DNA of 64,000 bases from JAJZXY01 sp046706185 (GTDB taxonomy: Archaea > Thermoplasmatota > Thermoplasmata > Sysuiplasmatales > Sysuiplasmataceae). The position numbers were made by a program, and so were the translations under genes. The stretch lies in contig JBJKPR010000036.1 of NCBI GenBank assembly GCA_046706185.1, positions 1 through 64,000 of the forward strand, given 5' to 3'. This document shows, in pieces, positions 16,275 to 24,959 of this stretch. The notes under the pieces are model-generated. The model searched no databases and was not told where the DNA came from. It was given only the letters and a program-made list of their open reading frames with translations. How positions within the stretch are numbered: position 1 is the first letter of the stretch; every line of letters starts with the position of its first letter.

Positions 16275-16847
16275 TCAGAGCTGTTTTGAGTTCGGCATCT
16301 TCATGACTTTGAGGACGCCTGCCTCGAGCGAAAGGAGGGGTCCGGACTGGTTATGCCCGTTCGCCTTCATGACCTGCAGGTTCCTCTCGACAAGCGCCAG
16401 CTCCTTCGTGTCCAGCGTGTTGGGGTCAATAGCGACCATCAGGACGCTGTTTCTTATTATGATAAGGTCCCTGATGTGGTTCAGGAATCCTATCACGACA
16501 TCGAAGCTGTTCTGGTTGATCAGGTATTCGATGCCGTCAAGCATGATGAGGCAGGGGGAATTGTCCCTTGTGAAGGAGACAATGCGGTTCAGTATCAGGT
16601 TTGTCTGTGTGGGCTCGATGCAGTCCTTTCCGACAACGTGCGTCAGCCAGACTATTGAAGCATTCTCCAGATTGTAGCTTGAGCGCAGCCGCTCAGGAAA
16701 CTCCCTTGTTATGAGAAGGCCCTTTACGCCCTGTATCATCGCCTCCGAGAATATATCGAAGAAGAGTGATGGCTTCGGCTCCTCCACAAGATACACCTCG
16801 CCCGTAATGATCTTGCGGCCCTCATGCTCCACGATAGGGTCTCTCAA
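16275..16847 (-). CDS. DUF835 domain protein
   Basis: 190 aa. DUF835 covers about residues 16-160: GEVYLVEEPKPSLFFDIF, GLLITREFPERLRSSY, VWLTHVVGKDCIEPT, LIMLDGIEYLINQNSF and AIDPNTLDTKELALVER. DUF835 is an archaeal domain with a RecA/KaiC-like feel (dSxG...LDGIEYL) but lacking a Walker A motif; its function is unknown. There is no TM segment or signal, so it is cytoplasmic. A TATA-like TTTAAATA lies about 47 nt upstream. The gene converges on the secreted protein before it and diverges from the secreted protein after it. A paralogue is fused to a bactofilin-like domain at 18.8-20.2 kb. Confidence 0.8.
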   Translation of the reverse strand: MRDPIVEHEGRKIITGEVYLVEEPKPSLFFDIFSEAMIQGVKGLLITREFPERLRSSYNLENASIVWLTHVVGKDCIEPTQTNLILNRIVSFTRDNSPCLIMLDGIEYLINQNSFDVVIGFLNHIRDLIIIRNSVLMVAIDPNTLDTKELALVERNLQVMKANGHNQSGPLLSLEAGVLKVMKMPNSKQL

Positions 16848-16893
16848 GTAAACGTTCCCTTCCTTGTTGCGCCCTACACTGGCAAATCATTAA

Positions 16894-16953
16894 TATTTAA
16901 AGGGCTCATTATCACATTTGATATTCAGACAGCATGGGATCTTACATTTATAT
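16894..16953. promoter_or_regulatory. Divergent promoter region between DUF835 and the IPT-like surface protein
   Basis: On the minus strand TTTAAATA at 16901-16894 faces the DUF835 gene. On the plus strand a TTATATT element near 16947-16953 lies about 60 nt before ATG 17012. Expression of both genes could be co-regulated from this gap. Confidence 0.5.
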
Positions 16954-17011
16954 TCGTCATAGGGATGTCGTATTCCGCATTTTCGACCTGCGGTGCGGAA
17001 AGGTAGCTTCC

Positions 17012-18832
17012 ATGGGGAACGTTTCGACGGCTGTCATTGCCATGATACTGCTGCTCGGGGCTGTATCTGTCCCGATGCCAGCAGCGCAAACGCATGTTTT
17101 TCATGGAGCCGGAGGAAGCCAGGAGGCACGGGCCAGTGCCAGCAGCCCGCAGCCGGCAGGAATGGTCAATGCGACAGTTTCTCAGGTTGTCACCTCCCCG
17201 GCAACTTACGGTTCCATCATACAATTCAGCGACGTCAAAGGATTGCCAGCCGGTTCGGTCGTCGGAACCAACACCACGGCCCTGACGGACAGCCTTGGTG
17301 CGGTGATAAAGTGCTCCAACCAGGCCTACACTGTTTCATCGAACGGGAGCATTTCATCTTTCAGCCTGAGTCTGCTCGGCAACGCCAGCGAGGGCCCCTT
17401 CACCCTGGATGGAACGACAGACACAGCCTCCTTCCGGATACCTGATGCAGGCATAGCTTCTGTCCCCTCCGGCAAAGGCAGCGCAATATTCGTGTCGCCC
17501 GGCATCCAGTCAACTTCCGGCAGCATCAGCGTATACGGTTCCGATTTTCTTCAGTCGCAGAATGTCGGATATCCCGTGGTGGGAAATCAGTCATACGCGA
17601 ACGCCGGAAACGAGGTCGCAGATTCGAACGGCGCCTTTCATCTTGAATTCCAGCTTGACAGCTTGCCTGCAGGCAACTACACTGTCAGGATGTCCGGAGC
17701 AATACAGGTCACGACAGCTCTCACTGTCGTTCCAGGCTTCCAGCTCATACCCGGTTCGGGCCATGTAGGGCAGAGTGTGATCGCAAGCCTGTCAGGGTTT
17801 GCGCCCGGAAGCACGGTGACTGTGAGCTGGGGCAGCAGCTATGTGAAGTCCGCAAGAACGTCTACACAGGGAGGGGCGATCATAGTCATAGATGTCCCAG
17901 CCCTTTCCTTTGGTCCGCACACTGTCTACGCAAATTCATCGGCTTTCAGCTCTGAGGCGACCTTCATGCTTAACGCCTCTTCAATCATACTCTCAAGCTA
18001 CGGTGCAGTGCCCGGCAGCACCGTAAATGTCTACGCCGAGGGCTTCCACGCCATGACCGGCGTGCACCTGATATACGAGGGCAGGGCGCTTGGTCAGCCC
18101 GTGGAGACTGCGGACAACGGCACTGCTATTCTTCCTTTCAATGTCCCGGAAATGACTGCAGGGACCTACCGCATCCACGCTTCTTCATCGGATGGCATGT
18201 CGTCCAATGAAACAACATTCACAGTGAAGCCGACGATACTGTCGTCGAAGGAGAACGTCTACGTCGGCTCCCACATTGAAATTTCAGGCAGATTTTATTA
18301 TCCATCGACATCAATAAAAATATACATTGGCAGCATACTGATACCCGGAACCTTCAAATCAAGCAGCAACGGCACATTCTATACCAACATAACAGTGCCC
18401 GCAGTCCCAGGGGGCAGGATAGCAATTGGCGCCTACGACACAGAGGGAAACAATGCGTCTGTGTTCACTATGCAGGTAATGCCAAGGCTGTACATCAGCA
18501 GCGACACTGGAAGCTCGGGAAGCAAGTTGCTGCTGGGAGGCAACGGTTTTGCACCGGGCAGCATGCTGACAGTGATGTGGAATGGTGAACCAGTGGCATA
18601 CGGTGTGAACGTGGCTGCAAACGGCACTTTCAGCACCATGCTTACAGTGCCGGACGGTATACCGGGAAGCTATTTGATTTCAGTCGGCAACTCAACAGCC
18701 GCGCCGCTTGTTTTCAACCTGGCGCAGTACACTGGTTTCAGTGAGTTCCTTCCTGCGATACTGCTCCCCCTCGTCACTGCAGTCGTCGCAGCGCTTTACC
18801 TCTTCGGAAGGTTCAGGGTGCGAAGGCAATGA
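17012..18832 (+). CDS. Secreted surface protein with IPT/TIG-like repeats and C-terminal anchor
   Basis: 606 aa from ATG 17012 (MGNVSTAVIAMILLLGAVSV), preceded by AAAGGT; the 26 upstream codons cross the promoter. After the signal peptide come at least four beta-sandwich repeats with the pattern GStv.v...F.pgs.v.v.W and NGtf...i.VP....G.y.i, for example GSTVTVSWGSS, GSTVNVYAEGFHAMTGV, GSHIEISGRFYYPSTSI and GSKLLLGGNGFAPGSML. One TM helix (FLPAILLPLVTAVVAALYLF) and the basic tail GRFRVRRQ end the protein. It is probably a structural or adhesive surface glycoprotein. It converges on the bactofilin-like/DUF835 gene with 13 nt between stops. Confidence 0.78.
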   Translation: MGNVSTAVIAMILLLGAVSVPMPAAQTHVFHGAGGSQEARASASSPQPAGMVNATVSQVVTSPATYGSIIQFSDVKGLPAGSVVGTNTTALTDSLGAVIKCSNQAYTVSSNGSISSFSLSLLGNASEGPFTLDGTTDTASFRIPDAGIASVPSGKGSAIFVSPGIQSTSGSISVYGSDFLQSQNVGYPVVGNQSYANAGNEVADSNGAFHLEFQLDSLPAGNYTVRMSGAIQVTTALTVVPGFQLIPGSGHVGQSVIASLSGFAPGSTVTVSWGSSYVKSARTSTQGGAIIVIDVPALSFGPHTVYANSSAFSSEATFMLNASSIILSSYGAVPGSTVNVYAEGFHAMTGVHLIYEGRALGQPVETADNGTAILPFNVPEMTAGTYRIHASSSDGMSSNETTFTVKPTILSSKENVYVGSHIEISGRFYYPSTSIKIYIGSILIPGTFKSSSNGTFYTNITVPAVPGGRIAIGAYDTEGNNASVFTMQVMPRLYISSDTGSSGSKLLLGGNGFAPGSMLTVMWNGEPVAYGVNVAANGTFSTMLTVPDGIPGSYLISVGNSTAAPLVFNLAQYTGFSEFLPAILLPLVTAVVAALYLFGRFRVRRQ

Positions 18833-18845
18833 AAATCGGTCCTGC

Positions 18846-20225
18846 TCACTCGTGGGCTGCGTTCTCAACCTTCTGAAGCTTCTCAGCAGACAGTTTCTCC
18901 GCAAGCAGGACCGCCTTCAGGAGCAGTTCTGAATTCTCCCTGAGCTGCTCCTCCATGGATGTGATGAGGTCCTTCCTGCTGTCCTCCCCCCTTATTTCCC
19001 CTATCTTCCTATCCAGTGTCTCAAGCAGCTCGCGTTCCTTCTCCTCAATTCTCTGCTCGAGCGTCTTCAGCTCAGAACGGATTGTGTCCCTGGCGCCCTC
19101 AAGCTCCCTTATGTCCTCCTCCGCATCCATACGTTCCCCCTGGGGTCTCGCCTGCGCAGCCGTTATCGCGCTTTCTATCCTGTACAGGTATCCGTCGAGC
19201 CTGTCCTCAAGCTGTTGCCTCCTCAAAGACTCCTCCTTCAGCCTCTCCTCAAAATCCTGCGCGAGCGGGGTCCTCTCCTCCTGCTGCCGGTCCGAAGTTA
19301 TGATCGACTCAGCTCCCCTCTCGATGAGTGCAAGATGCTGAGCGTCCAGAGTACGGGGGTCGAGCGTAACAAGGAAGGCTATGCCGCTCGTTATTATCAT
19401 GTCCTCTATCTTGTTGATGAACTTGAGTACCTGATCGAAGCCGTTGTTTGTAATCAGGTACTCTATACCATCTATCAGCACCAGTCCCTTGCTGTTTGAA
19501 TCAAGGAACCTTGTCAATGCATTAAGCACGGAACCAAGATGCGTCGGATTGACGCATCTCCTGCCGACGAGGTTTGTGAGCCATATCACATTCTCCTCAT
19601 CCACGCGAATGCCCCTGACGCTCTGAAGCCTGTCCGGAGGCTCCCTGCCTATTATCATGCATGGAATTCCATCCGCAGCTGTGTACCTCACAATTGCATA
19701 GGAGGCCTCCGCCCTTTTCTCGTGCACTATTGTGATGCTGCCCTCCTGCAGCGTCCTGCCGTGCAGCAGAGACTGAACATCTGTCTCAGTGAACCTCTTT
19801 GCCGGTGATACGTCCTCATCTCCCTCCGCGGGGGGATATTTCCTTCTGAAAAGGTGGTCCGGCGGGTTGTTGCCCCTGTAGGCAGCGCCCGTGATTTCCA
19901 CCTTGCCTCCCACGCTTGAATTCTGCTTGAAATTGGCGGACCCCGTTACTGAAATTGATCCGTTGATCCTTGAATCGCTCTCCATTATCAGGTCTCCCTC
20001 CACGATGGCATTTCCGTCTATCAGCGCCTTCCTGCCGATCCAGAGGTCACCAGATGAATGAATGTCGCTCCTGATCACCGCGGCCTCGAATACTCGGATG
20101 TTCCCCTCCCTGTCAGTGAAGTACCCTCCGCGCCCCAGCGGTTCACTTTCATTTCCATCTTTATCGCTGCTTGTGCCGGCAGCCAATATGACGGACAGCC
20201 ATGCCGGCCGGACGTGGAAATGCAT
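18846..20225 (-). CDS. Bactofilin-like beta-helix + DUF835 + coiled-coil protein
   Basis: 459 aa from ATG 20225 (MHFHVRPAW); an in-frame TTG at 20252 would add nine residues and the start is uncertain. In TTG numbering, residues about 50-125 are a right-handed beta-helix of polymer-forming/bactofilin type with alternating hydrophobics and turns (DIHSSGDLWIGRKALIDG, VEGDLIMESDSRINGSISV). About 170-318 is DUF835 (VIWLTNLVGRRCVNPTH, LVLIDGIEYLITNNGF, TLDPRTLDAQHLALIER). About 325-465 is a charged coiled coil. It is soluble and cytoplasmic, and plausibly forms filaments or a scaffold at the membrane. The domain fusion is directly seen; the cytoskeletal role is inferred. Confidence 0.75.
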   Translation of the reverse strand: MHFHVRPAWLSVILAAGTSSDKDGNESEPLGRGGYFTDREGNIRVFEAAVIRSDIHSSGDLWIGRKALIDGNAIVEGDLIMESDSRINGSISVTGSANFKQNSSVGGKVEITGAAYRGNNPPDHLFRRKYPPAEGDEDVSPAKRFTETDVQSLLHGRTLQEGSITIVHEKRAEASYAIVRYTAADGIPCMIIGREPPDRLQSVRGIRVDEENVIWLTNLVGRRCVNPTHLGSVLNALTRFLDSNSKGLVLIDGIEYLITNNGFDQVLKFINKIEDMIITSGIAFLVTLDPRTLDAQHLALIERGAESIITSDRQQEERTPLAQDFEERLKEESLRRQQLEDRLDGYLYRIESAITAAQARPQGERMDAEEDIRELEGARDTIRSELKTLEQRIEEKERELLETLDRKIGEIRGEDSRKDLITSMEEQLRENSELLLKAVLLAEKLSAEKLQKVENAAHE

Positions 20226-20283
20226 TGACAAATGACTGCTGCGGGCCCTCAAGGCTCAATCCCAGACACAATAGGCGCATACA

Positions 20284-20292
20284 TGTATAAAA
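20284..20292. promoter_or_regulatory. Shared TATA element between the bactofilin-like and GT-C-like genes
   Basis: TGTATAAAA on the plus strand (20284-20292) lies 37 nt before GTG 20329. The complement, TTTTATACA, is positioned about 32 nt before TTG 20252 and 59 nt before ATG 20225. One element may serve both divergent genes. Confidence 0.45.
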
Positions 20293-20328
20293 CTAAGCCA
20301 GTCCGCCGGAAAAGAGTGCACCGCACAC

Positions 20329-22917
20329 GTGCGGCACCTTCGGCTTGCTTTATCTATCAGTCCAATATTCTGTAAAAGCCGGAGGTTGACAACGGAAATC
20401 TACAATGCGGTGAGCCTTGCGATTATACTGCCGTTTCTGGCCCTCTACATACTCTACAGGACAGACCCGAGGTACCTGGCGGGAATAGCCCTCATACTCC
20501 TCGTGAGTGCAGCAATTGAGGACTCCGTCGGCAACTCTCAGGCGGCCAATGATGTGGCAATAGTGTCGTACTACTGCCTTGTATCTGGCGTGATCCTGAT
20601 GATATTAGACGGATACATTGAGGGACACCGCACAGGCAGACTTGGCAGGGCGCTTGGAAAACTCAAGCAGCTGCTCAGTGGTCTTGCTGCTTCACGCGAG
20701 CTGACGATTAAACATGCCGCTGAACTGCTTCCCCTTGCCGCTTTTGCACTGCTTGCAGTCGTGATAATGCAGTCGTTCCTTGGGCCGGGGTACGTTCTTG
20801 TCACAGACATGGTGTTCGGGCCCATCGTTCCTACAGCAGGACTCTATGGCCTTTATCCCTTCATCGGCGGAGGGAATGCGCTGACAGCGTTCGAGCTGGT
20901 CGCCAACTCCGTCATTCCAGGCTGGGCGGTGCAGAAACTCTTCCTGTTCCTCATATTCTTCATTTCAGGATATGGCATGTATCTGCTAGCCGGAAGAACG
21001 ATGGGGCCCTCGAGATACTACGCGTCCTTCCTCTATACAGTCAATCCATTCATTTATGCCAGGATTCTCGCAGGCGCGTGGGCACTCTCCTTCGCGTATG
21101 CCCTGGTCCCTGTCGCCCTTCTCGTATTCATTAACCTCACTGAGTCAATAGGCACAAGAGCAGGACGCCTGAAAAGCTCGTTCTATGCTGCTGGTCTATT
21201 TTCACTTGTTGCAGTCTTTGACACGCACACGCTCGTCATCCTGATCTTCCTCTCCATCCTCTACTATATCATATCCGCATTCTACAGGGGAGCCGGGGCA
21301 CTCAAGTACGCCAGGCGAACTGCGCCGCAACTCTCGATTTTCATTGCCATGTTTGTTCTCTTCAATGCGTACTGGCTCGTTGAGTCACCAACCTCATCCG
21401 GCAGCATCCTTGGCGGTTTCACGTTCCTTGACGCAATCGTATTCGCATCACAACCGACTGTTTTCCACAATGCGCTACTGAGTGTTGCCTCGATGTACGG
21501 TTTCTTCAGGACTGGATACCTGTACCCGATAACGTTTTATCCCGGGCTCATTGTCCTTTTCATCCTTTTCCTTTTTCTTTCCGTCTTCGGCCTCAAATCA
21601 AACTGGAGCGACAGGTCCAGGGGACCGCTCGCAGTGACACTCGCGGTTTCGCTCGTTGTTGGTATATTGCTCGCCACTGGAATATCTTCTCCTCTTACAG
21701 CGGGCCTGTACACCTACCTTTTCAACAATCTGCCCTTCTTCAACGGTTTCAGGGAACCGCAGAAGCTTGTGGCAATGGTCGTGCTCGCATACAGCTACCT
21801 GGGTGCCCTCGGGCTATATGAGCTCGAATGTTTCCTGCGGAGCGAGGTGGAGGGACCAAAGCGATGGAGGCGAATGGCCGAGGTCGCGATCGTGATAGTC
21901 ATCGCTGTCTCGCTGGTCGCGCCGTTTGCGTACTCCTACATGGAAATAAACGGGTTTGAAAACCAGCTCACAGACGTGCAGTACCCGCACTCCTGGTACA
22001 CGGCGGAGGGCATCATGGCGCAGAACAGCTCCGACTACTCTGTTCTTGTCTTCCCGTGGCACACGTACATGTATTACAACTGGACACAGACCAAATTTGC
22101 ATCGCCGTTCAACCTTTTCTTCAGGCAGACAATGATCTTCGGCGGGACAAACTCGTACATTGGTGGAGAGGAGGCGTTCCAGGGGGGAACCGGACAGCTT
22201 ATTTCACAAGTGCTGTCAGAAAGGAATAACATAACGCACCTGGGCAACATAATGTCGCTGCTTGATGCGAAGTACCTCTTCCTGAGCAAGAGCGCCGACT
22301 ACCAGAACTACTCGTTCGTCTACAGGCAGACAGACCTGACGCTTGTGCTCAACACGAGCGAGTGTGCGCTCTTTGTCAACAACCACCAGGTTGCCAGGGC
22401 CTACATAGTGCAGCACATTGGGCATGTTGCGTCCTATGCTCAGCTGGTGAACCTGTCAGACAGCGTAGACCTCATGGACTATGCATGGGCCGTTGGCGGT
22501 GCCGGAACAGTCGGGGTGAATTCGTCAGTCGTGCCGCTGAAGAGTACCGCGCTCTCCGACGCCCAATACAGTGTATCCATTCCGGGGCTTCTGGAATTCA
22601 ACACAACAAGCTACCTTGTCTTCATCCCGCCTGCAGGCAGCCCGGGCTCGTGGAAGGCGAGCGGAAACCTCCTACCATACATCCCAACCCGTAACGGGTC
22701 CGCAGTTGCGGAGCCGTACGCAATATACGAAGTGGACGGTGGTCCGGGTACGGTGACCTTCAGCTACGCCCCGTTTAATACACTTCAGATAGCGTACGCA
22801 GTATCGGCGACTTCGTTCATCTCAGCAGCTGTTCTCACCGTTTTCGTCCTTTATCCGGAGGAAATCGGCATGATGCGGAGAAGAATTGCAGCGCTGTTCT
22901 CAAAAAGGAAAAAATAG
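20329..22917 (+). CDS. Multi-pass membrane protein, GT-C/YfhO-like
   Basis: 862 aa with GTG 20329 as first start; later GTG/TTG starts up to about 20410 are possible. About 12 TM helices occupy residues 25-550, including a paired N-terminal hairpin (LPFLALYILYRTDP). Then comes a soluble extracytoplasmic region of about 250 residues (VLVFPWHTYMYYNWTQTKF, FGGTNSYIGGEEAF, LDAKYLFL). A final TM helix and basic tail RRRIAALFSKRKK end it. This layout matches polytopic glycosyltransferase-C proteins such as YfhO, which use lipid-linked sugars. The motif NPFIYARILAG on the second half of the membrane domain also fits. The substrate is unknown. It sits beside surface-protein genes. Confidence 0.6.
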   Translation: MRHLRLALSISPIFCKSRRLTTEIYNAVSLAIILPFLALYILYRTDPRYLAGIALILLVSAAIEDSVGNSQAANDVAIVSYYCLVSGVILMILDGYIEGHRTGRLGRALGKLKQLLSGLAASRELTIKHAAELLPLAAFALLAVVIMQSFLGPGYVLVTDMVFGPIVPTAGLYGLYPFIGGGNALTAFELVANSVIPGWAVQKLFLFLIFFISGYGMYLLAGRTMGPSRYYASFLYTVNPFIYARILAGAWALSFAYALVPVALLVFINLTESIGTRAGRLKSSFYAAGLFSLVAVFDTHTLVILIFLSILYYIISAFYRGAGALKYARRTAPQLSIFIAMFVLFNAYWLVESPTSSGSILGGFTFLDAIVFASQPTVFHNALLSVASMYGFFRTGYLYPITFYPGLIVLFILFLFLSVFGLKSNWSDRSRGPLAVTLAVSLVVGILLATGISSPLTAGLYTYLFNNLPFFNGFREPQKLVAMVVLAYSYLGALGLYELECFLRSEVEGPKRWRRMAEVAIVIVIAVSLVAPFAYSYMEINGFENQLTDVQYPHSWYTAEGIMAQNSSDYSVLVFPWHTYMYYNWTQTKFASPFNLFFRQTMIFGGTNSYIGGEEAFQGGTGQLISQVLSERNNITHLGNIMSLLDAKYLFLSKSADYQNYSFVYRQTDLTLVLNTSECALFVNNHQVARAYIVQHIGHVASYAQLVNLSDSVDLMDYAWAVGGAGTVGVNSSVVPLKSTALSDAQYSVSIPGLLEFNTTSYLVFIPPAGSPGSWKASGNLLPYIPTRNGSAVAEPYAIYEVDGGPGTVTFSYAPFNTLQIAYAVSATSFISAAVLTVFVLYPEEIGMMRRRIAALFSKRKK

Positions 22918-22951
22918 TTTGGGACGGGTCACAGCCCGCCCGGGGTGCCAA

Positions 22952-23575
22952 TCACTCATTCCATATCTTGTGCATCCTTGTGCACTTCTCGAAACGCTTT
23001 GAGATATAATTCCAGTTTACATTCTTGAAAAAGGCCTCCACGTACGGTTTCCTTGCCGTGCCGTAGTCTATGAAGTATGCGTGCTCGTACACATCCATCA
23101 GAACCAGAGGAACAACTGTGGCCGGAAATCCTGCGTTCTGGGCATCGAGTACTACATTGTGCAGTTTCCCGTCGTCAAGACCATAGCAGAGCATGGCCCA
23201 TCCCCTTGCCGCCATCGCGGTAGCGATGAAATCCTCCTTCCACTTATCGTACGACCCGAAGTCAGCATTCATTGCCTCAACAAGATCGCTTGACGGCTTT
23301 GTTCCGCTGCCGCTCTCAAAGTCGCCGAAGTACAGTTTGTGGTTCCACATTCCGCCAAGGCAGAAAGAGAGCTGCCTCTTCGCCTCGCCGTATTCACTAT
23401 AAGTTCCGGCCGACTTTGACGGGTCTGCAAAGCTGCCTGCGATCTTCTCGTAAATCTCGTTGGTCTTGTTCACATATCCTTCATAGAGCTTGAAGTGCTC
23501 GGAAAAAGTCTTTGCCGAAATACCTTCCACTTCTTTGTACTTCAGTGGTACAGCTGTATACTTCTGCCTTGCCAA
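22952..23575 (-). CDS. sodA: Superoxide dismutase, Fe/Mn family (divergent)
   Basis: 207 aa from TTG 23575, set by GGTGATTTC upstream. The C-terminal SOD signature is clear: DVYEHAYFIDYG with metal ligands D161 and H165, and NHKLYF with H79. The N-terminal ligand is probably H27 in SEHFKLYEGYVNKTN. The usual HH pair two residues from the conserved YV is replaced by LY, as in a divergent SOD branch. It removes superoxide in the cytoplasm, implying contact with oxygen. Metal preference cannot be told. It is transcribed alone; the downstream end faces the GT-C gene. Confidence 0.88.
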   Translation of the reverse strand: MARQKYTAVPLKYKEVEGISAKTFSEHFKLYEGYVNKTNEIYEKIAGSFADPSKSAGTYSEYGEAKRQLSFCLGGMWNHKLYFGDFESGSGTKPSSDLVEAMNADFGSYDKWKEDFIATAMAARGWAMLCYGLDDGKLHNVVLDAQNAGFPATVVPLVLMDVYEHAYFIDYGTARKPYVEAFFKNVNWNYISKRFEKCTRMHKIWNE

Positions 23576-23704
23576 GAAATCACCGAAGTTGCCTATCCCA
23601 TTGATGTAATTTAAGTTTTTTGTTTAATAATTTGTAAAATTCACTTCCTCGCACAGAAGACAAGCTTTATCTCAAGGACAAATCTCACCCTCCGGGAGAA
23701 TCCG

Positions 23705-24145
23705 ATGACCATGCACACTGGCGAAGACGTATTCAGGCGGCTGTCCTTCATAGAGGGCGAGTGGAAGGGTGTTCTGAGCAACAGGGACGTGGGCAGGTTC
23801 ACGGACGACCTCAAGTGCTCCGTCGTGGATAACAGGCTGATCGGCACATCCAGCCTTTCAGTCGACGGAGAAGAGGTGGGTACCAGGAGTTTCGAAATCT
23901 GGCTGGAGGACAGCAATGTGCTGGGTATCTGGGATGTGGACGGGGAAAGGACTGGACCCTACGTCTGCGAATACGAGAAGGAGGAAGACGAATTCCTGTT
24001 CAACCTGAGGGACAATCCCACTTCCATCGACTACAGGACGATAAGGAGGATTGACATGATGCACTTCATAACAATGGAGCAGCTGCCCAAGGAGGGAACG
24101 TCATCAGTGGAGACACTTCAGATGGAATATCAGAGAACTCTCTGA
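23705..24145 (+). CDS. Small lipocalin/nitrobindin-like beta-barrel protein
   Basis: 146 aa, start ATG 23705 with GGGAG upstream. The N-terminal RLSFIEGEWKGVL resembles the G-x-W-x-G strand that opens nitrobindin/DUF1579-type beta-barrels. The remainder alternates in strand pattern (SFEIWLEDSNVLGIWDVDGE, PYVCEYEKEEDEFLFNL). No His clearly placed for heme is visible. A distant relative with the same opening motif lies at 58.9-59.4 kb. Its 3' end overlaps the convergent AsnB-like gene by 16 nt. The function is unknown. Confidence 0.55.
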   Translation: MTMHTGEDVFRRLSFIEGEWKGVLSNRDVGRFTDDLKCSVVDNRLIGTSSLSVDGEEVGTRSFEIWLEDSNVLGIWDVDGERTGPYVCEYEKEEDEFLFNLRDNPTSIDYRTIRRIDMMHFITMEQLPKEGTSSVETLQMEYQRTL

Positions 24146-24903
24146 GAATTCCTGAGCACTTTTGAAAAACCGCTCCCGTACTGCATCGCCTTCTTCTCCT
24201 TCGCAGACGCATTTAATGAAAGCAGTGCTGCGCATTCCCTGAGCACCTTCTTCCTTGTTTTCCCTTCGACCTTAGACGAGGGCGCCAGGGATGCTGCAAA
24301 TTCGACGATGCGCTCAGAAAGGAAGGGAAGGTGAAGCACCTTTCCGAAGTGTGATGCAATCCTTTCATCCCTCTTGATCCCAGATGATATCAGTGCGCTT
24401 ACATCCTCCCTCATCGCTTGAATGCGTTCTCCTTCTCCCATAGATATGTACCTGCTGTATCCGCCGAAGAGTTCATCGGCACCCTGGCCCGTGATTACGT
24501 CCCTCTCCTTCACAAAACGCATGAGGTGGAACATGGGCGCGTAAATCGACACATCGAGCATGGAATGCTTCCATCCGGGTAAGCCATTCAGCAGGCCGGC
24601 AACTCCTTCAGCTGCCCGCCTTATCTCCTCTTCTCCTGCCACGACTGCCACCAGCCCCAGCCCCATTTCATCCGCCGCCGTGACCGCTGCCCCGATGTCG
24701 TGCGAATCAGCCGTGCCGACCGTGTAGAGCGTGACACTCATGCGCCTGGCAAATACCGAGGCGATTGTGCTGCTGTCAAGGCCCCCGGAAAAGAGGATAG
24801 CCGCCTGGCTCAAGTGGGCAGAAACTGACGTCGCCTCCTCTTGTAGGAGGGACAAGAGCTTCTTTGCTTCTTCAAGGGACATGAGTGGCGGATTGCAGTC
24901 CAT
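24130..24903 (-). CDS. Stand-alone asparagine-synthetase-type ATP-pyrophosphatase domain
   Basis: 257 aa from ATG 24903. The PP-loop SGGLDSS is at residues 39-45, and VITGQGADELFGGYSRY has the AsnB ATP/aspartate-site signature. The second half carries conserved helices (LPFLSERIVEFA, KVLRECA). The N-terminal glutamine amidotransferase domain of AsnB is absent, so it is about half normal length. If it makes asparagine it would need free ammonia or a separate amidase. It may instead amidate or adenylate another substrate. The start is close to the divergent GNAT gene; the two 5' ends are 56 nt apart. Confidence 0.82.
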   Translation of the reverse strand: MDCNPPLMSLEEAKKLLSLLQEEATSVSAHLSQAAILFSGGLDSSTIASVFARRMSVTLYTVGTADSHDIGAAVTAADEMGLGLVAVVAGEEEIRRAAEGVAGLLNGLPGWKHSMLDVSIYAPMFHLMRFVKERDVITGQGADELFGGYSRYISMGEGERIQAMREDVSALISSGIKRDERIASHFGKVLHLPFLSERIVEFAASLAPSSKVEGKTRKKVLRECAALLSLNASAKEKKAMQYGSGFSKVLRNSQRVL

Positions 24904-24959
24904 GCCTTAAGACAATAGCGGACAGAATCTCTTTCCATGGGGGCGCTTATACCGTGCCT

